This document shows, piece by piece, positions 5,495-7,518 of a stretch of 7,518 nucleotides of DNA; within the stretch, counting starts at the first letter, position 1; every line of letters begins with the position of its first letter. The notes under the pieces are model-generated. The model saw only the letters and a program-made list of their open reading frames with translations. It made no database searches and was not told the DNA's origin. The DNA is from Rickettsiales bacterium (GTDB lineage: Bacteria > Pseudomonadota > Alphaproteobacteria > Rickettsiales > UBA1997): positions 1 to 7,518 of the forward strand of contig JAITBB010000064.1 of assembly GCA_031283795.1 (NCBI GenBank). The letters are read 5' to 3'. The translations under genes were made by a program, and so were the position numbers.

Positions 5495-7518
5495 ATGGAA
5501 AATGGAGAAAATACTCTAACCTCAGAGTGGTATACCTATGAGGGTGAATCTTCCTCTGGAAAACCCCATGGGGTTGGGAAGGTCCAGTCTAAGAATGGGA
5601 GTTCCTATGATGGAAAATTTTCTAATGGAGAGTTCAACGGAAAAGGAGTACTCACTTTTCCAGATGGAAGTAGTTATGACGGAAAGTTCTGCGACGGCGA
5701 GTTCTTGAGTGGAAAAATAAAAACAACCGGCACCGATGGAAAACCCCTCGAGAAAGATTTTACCAGTGATTTTGTGAAGGGAGAAGGAATATGGGCTAAT
5801 CCGGATGGATTGACCTACATCGGAGAATTCTCTAGCAGAGACCCCAATGGAAAAGGAATGCTTATACATCCTGATGGAAATGTCTATGAGGGAGAATTCT
5901 CCAATGGAGAGCTTAGCGGAAAAGGAATATTCAAATATTCCAACGGAGATGTCTATGAGGGAGAATTCTCCGATGGATCCCTTAGTGGAACGGGAAAAAT
6001 CACCTGTGGAGACACTGGCGAGAGCTTTAAGGGAGAATTTAAAAATAGTGCCCCCTGGGAGGGAGATGGAACATTCAGGGATCCGGATGGAAATATTTTC
6101 ACAGGAAAAATTCTTTGGGGTGTTCCCTGGAAGGGAAATGGAACATTTAGATACCCAAATGGAAATACTTTCGAAGGGAGGTTTGAAAATAGTAGACCTT
6201 CTGGGGAGGGAACGTTTAAACTCCACGACGGAGAAGAAAAATATGCCATAGAGTTTAAAAATAATGGAGATAGTTGGGTTCACCTCGGGAATAGTAGGAA
6301 ATTTGTAAACGCTCTGGATCTCAGCACATATGAGGGAGATCTTCCGAACGGATTACCCCGTGGAAAAGGAAAGCAAGAATATAAAAATGGAGATTTTCTA
6401 GAGGGTACCTTTGAAAATGGTGAATTTATCAAAGGAGCAGGAAAAATTACTGACAGCAACGGGAAAATTGTCTATGAGGGAGAATTGGAGGGCCCTAATA
6501 TAAGAGCCAATGGCCACGGAAAGAGAGTATATAAAAATGGAGATTTTATGAAGGGCGCTTTCAAAAGTGGTAAATTTATCAAAGGAACAGGAAGAATCAC
6601 TATCGACGACGGGAAAGAGGAAATTGTCTATGAGGGAGAATTCTCGAACGAATCACTCCAAGGAAAAGGAAGGAAAGAATATAAAAATGGAGAGTTTCTA
6701 GATGGTATCTTTGAAGATGGTGAATTTGTCAGCGGAACAGGAAAAATCACTATCGACGACGGGAAAGAGGAAATTGTCTATGAGGGAGAGCTGGAGGGCC
6801 CCGACGATATAAAAACCAGTGGCCATGGAAAGATAGTGTATAAAAATGGAGATTTTCTAGAGGGTACCTTTAAAAATGGTGAATTTATCAAAGGAACGGG
6901 AAAAACTACCAGTTATGACGGAAAAACCATCTATAAGGGAGGACTGGAGGGTCCCAATAAAAAGGCCAGTGGCTATGGAAGAAGAATCACTGACTGGGGT
7001 TCCTCTAAGGTCATCGAAGAGGGTATGTTTGAACAGGGAAAACCTAGGAAAACCATATCCAAATCTAGCGGTGGAGGCTCTCTACACTATAGAGAATATG
7101 ATGATTCTGGCCAGCCTATACTGTTTAGGGGACTAGATGGTAATTTGTTGAAGTCTAGTGATGGCAGGCTACTCCTAGAGAAGATGTCAGAGAAGCCACT
7201 ATACTCTACAGAATATGAACGGGGAGAAAGAAAAAGCACACTGTACTACTCCTACAGAGATGATGGAACTGTGGAAAGGGTCATAGAGATAAACTTCAGA
7301 AGAATTAATGAACTGCTGAACAGAGGGATAAGCGATCCTGAAGAGCTAGTGACCAGTGGAGCCATAAGAGATGTAACCGAAGGGGTTATACCACTTATAA
7401 CCTATAATGATATCAGAATCCATATTCAGAGATGCTCCAGCCAGATCCTTAAAAATAAGGCCAAATTATCGGGTGATGGTTTTTTTGGTGGGACCCCGGA
7501 GGAGCGAAATATAATAGT
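5495..7518 (+). CDS. Large MORN-repeat protein, C-terminus beyond the right edge
   Basis: The frame is open for 674 codons with no stop in the window. An in-frame TAA at 5483-5485 and GGAG 4 nt before the ATG fix the start. From about residue 13 to 510 the protein is made of roughly 20 MORN units of 22-25 residues of the form YxGxFxxGxxxGxGxxxxxDG, for example VYEGEFSNGELSGKGIFKYSNGD. A few are degenerate (near residues 83-105 and 245-280). MORN repeats form curved beta-hairpin solenoids; in eukaryotes they occur in junctophilins, PIP kinases and parasite cytoskeletal proteins, and they bind lipids or proteins. From about residue 510 the repeats stop and a mixed region follows (GGGSLHYREYDDSG, then SYRDDGTVERVIEINFRRINELL) which I do not recognise. 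There is no signal peptide or membrane segment. Function is unknown; a host-directed scaffold or membrane-binding protein is inferred. Confidence 0.85.
   Translation, partial: MENGENTLTSEWYTYEGESSSGKPHGVGKVQSKNGSSYDGKFSNGEFNGKGVLTFPDGSSYDGKFCDGEFLSGKIKTTGTDGKPLEKDFTSDFVKGEGIWANPDGLTYIGEFSSRDPNGKGMLIHPDGNVYEGEFSNGELSGKGIFKYSNGDVYEGEFSDGSLSGTGKITCGDTGESFKGEFKNSAPWEGDGTFRDPDGNIFTGKILWGVPWKGNGTFRYPNGNTFEGRFENSRPSGEGTFKLHDGEEKYAIEFKNNGDSWVHLGNSRKFVNALDLSTYEGDLPNGLPRGKGKQEYKNGDFLEGTFENGEFIKGAGKITDSNGKIVYEGELEGPNIRANGHGKRVYKNGDFMKGAFKSGKFIKGTGRITIDDGKEEIVYEGEFSNESLQGKGRKEYKNGEFLDGIFEDGEFVSGTGKITIDDGKEEIVYEGELEGPDDIKTSGHGKIVYKNGDFLEGTFKNGEFIKGTGKTTSYDGKTIYKGGLEGPNKKASGYGRRITDWGSSKVIEEGMFEQGKPRKTISKSSGGGSLHYREYDDSGQPILFRGLDGNLLKSSDGRLLLEKMSEKPLYSTEYERGERKSTLYYSYRDDGTVERVIEINFRRINELLNRGISDPEELVTSGAIRDVTEGVIPLITYNDIRIHIQRCSSQILKNKAKLSGDGFFGGTPEERNII
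6380..6988 (+). repeat. Four tandem 150-nt (50-residue) double-MORN repeats
   Basis: Units begin at 6380, 6530, 6680 and 6839, each with TATAAAAATGGAGA or a close variant, encoding YKNGD/E followed by F-(L/M)-x-G. Each unit holds two alternating MORN types: FLEGTFENGEFIKGTGKIT and VYEGELEGPNxxxxGHGK. Unit spacing is 150, 150 and 159 nt; the third unit has three extra residues. The segment 6596-6639 is identical to 6746-6789 over 44 nt, so at least one duplication or conversion is recent. Copy number could vary between strains or be misassembled. Confidence 0.85.

Noticed and set aside
5847..6251. A 134-codon plus-strand frame inside the MORN gene
   Set aside because: Another frame of the same repeats, overlapping the clearly coding MORN frame throughout.
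5522..6283. A 253-codon open frame on the minus strand
   Set aside because: It is the antisense of the MORN repeats; the purine-rich repeat codons keep the opposite frame free of stops, and its own product is only a repeating antisense pattern.
5495..7518. Reading the 150-nt repeats as a CRISPR array or other non-coding repeat
   Set aside because: Period and substitutions respect codons, the frame stays open throughout, and there are no unique spacers between constant short repeats.

Overview
The window looks like part of the chromosome of an alphaproteobacterium, probably one that lives inside eukaryotic cells. The evidence is the standard rpsO-pnp pair, whose PNPase reads like an alphaproteobacterial one (RLDLVVAGTEDSVLMVESE, TGKRIDGRD, HGSALFTRGETQ, LHYNFPP), directly next to three genes of eukaryotic-like type. 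Rickettsiales or Holosporales would fit. This placement rests on remembered family sequences, not on a search. G+C is moderate, and AGA, GGA, AAA and ATA codons are common throughout.

Layout. Minus strand: pnp (positions 1-1157, running off the left edge) lies just downstream of rpsO (1168-1506), which has a leader able to fold over its own ribosome binding site. A hairpin with a T run separates rpsO from a 515-residue protein gene (1690-3237). This protein carries a recognisable CE-clan cysteine protease / deubiquitinase-like core (H124, D145, Q181, C187) and then a second, degenerate copy of the same core without the catalytic His and Cys. Its gene has its own leader: a consensus -35, a 12-bp palindrome, a stable hairpin and a strong GGAGG site. 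Upstream of it, on the same strand, is a 538-residue PPP-family (calcineurin-like) phosphoesterase (3377-4993). Nearly all its metal-binding motifs are intact, but the Arg of the DRG motif is replaced.

Positions 4994-5494 form a divergent gap. It holds two mutually conflicting small open frames of uncertain reality and the promoter region of the next gene. On the plus strand from 5495 to the right edge is a large MORN-repeat protein (674 codons visible, no stop). It has about 20 MORN units, the last eight arranged as four 50-residue double-MORN repeats of recent origin, followed by a non-MORN C-terminal region I do not recognise.

Working together: rpsO and pnp are housekeeping translation and RNA-decay genes. 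The protease-like, phosphatase-like and MORN proteins have no Sec signal peptide or membrane segment that I can see. They look like a small cluster of host-directed effectors that could remove ubiquitin-like and phosphate marks and act at host membranes. That role is inference; no secretion system gene lies in the window.
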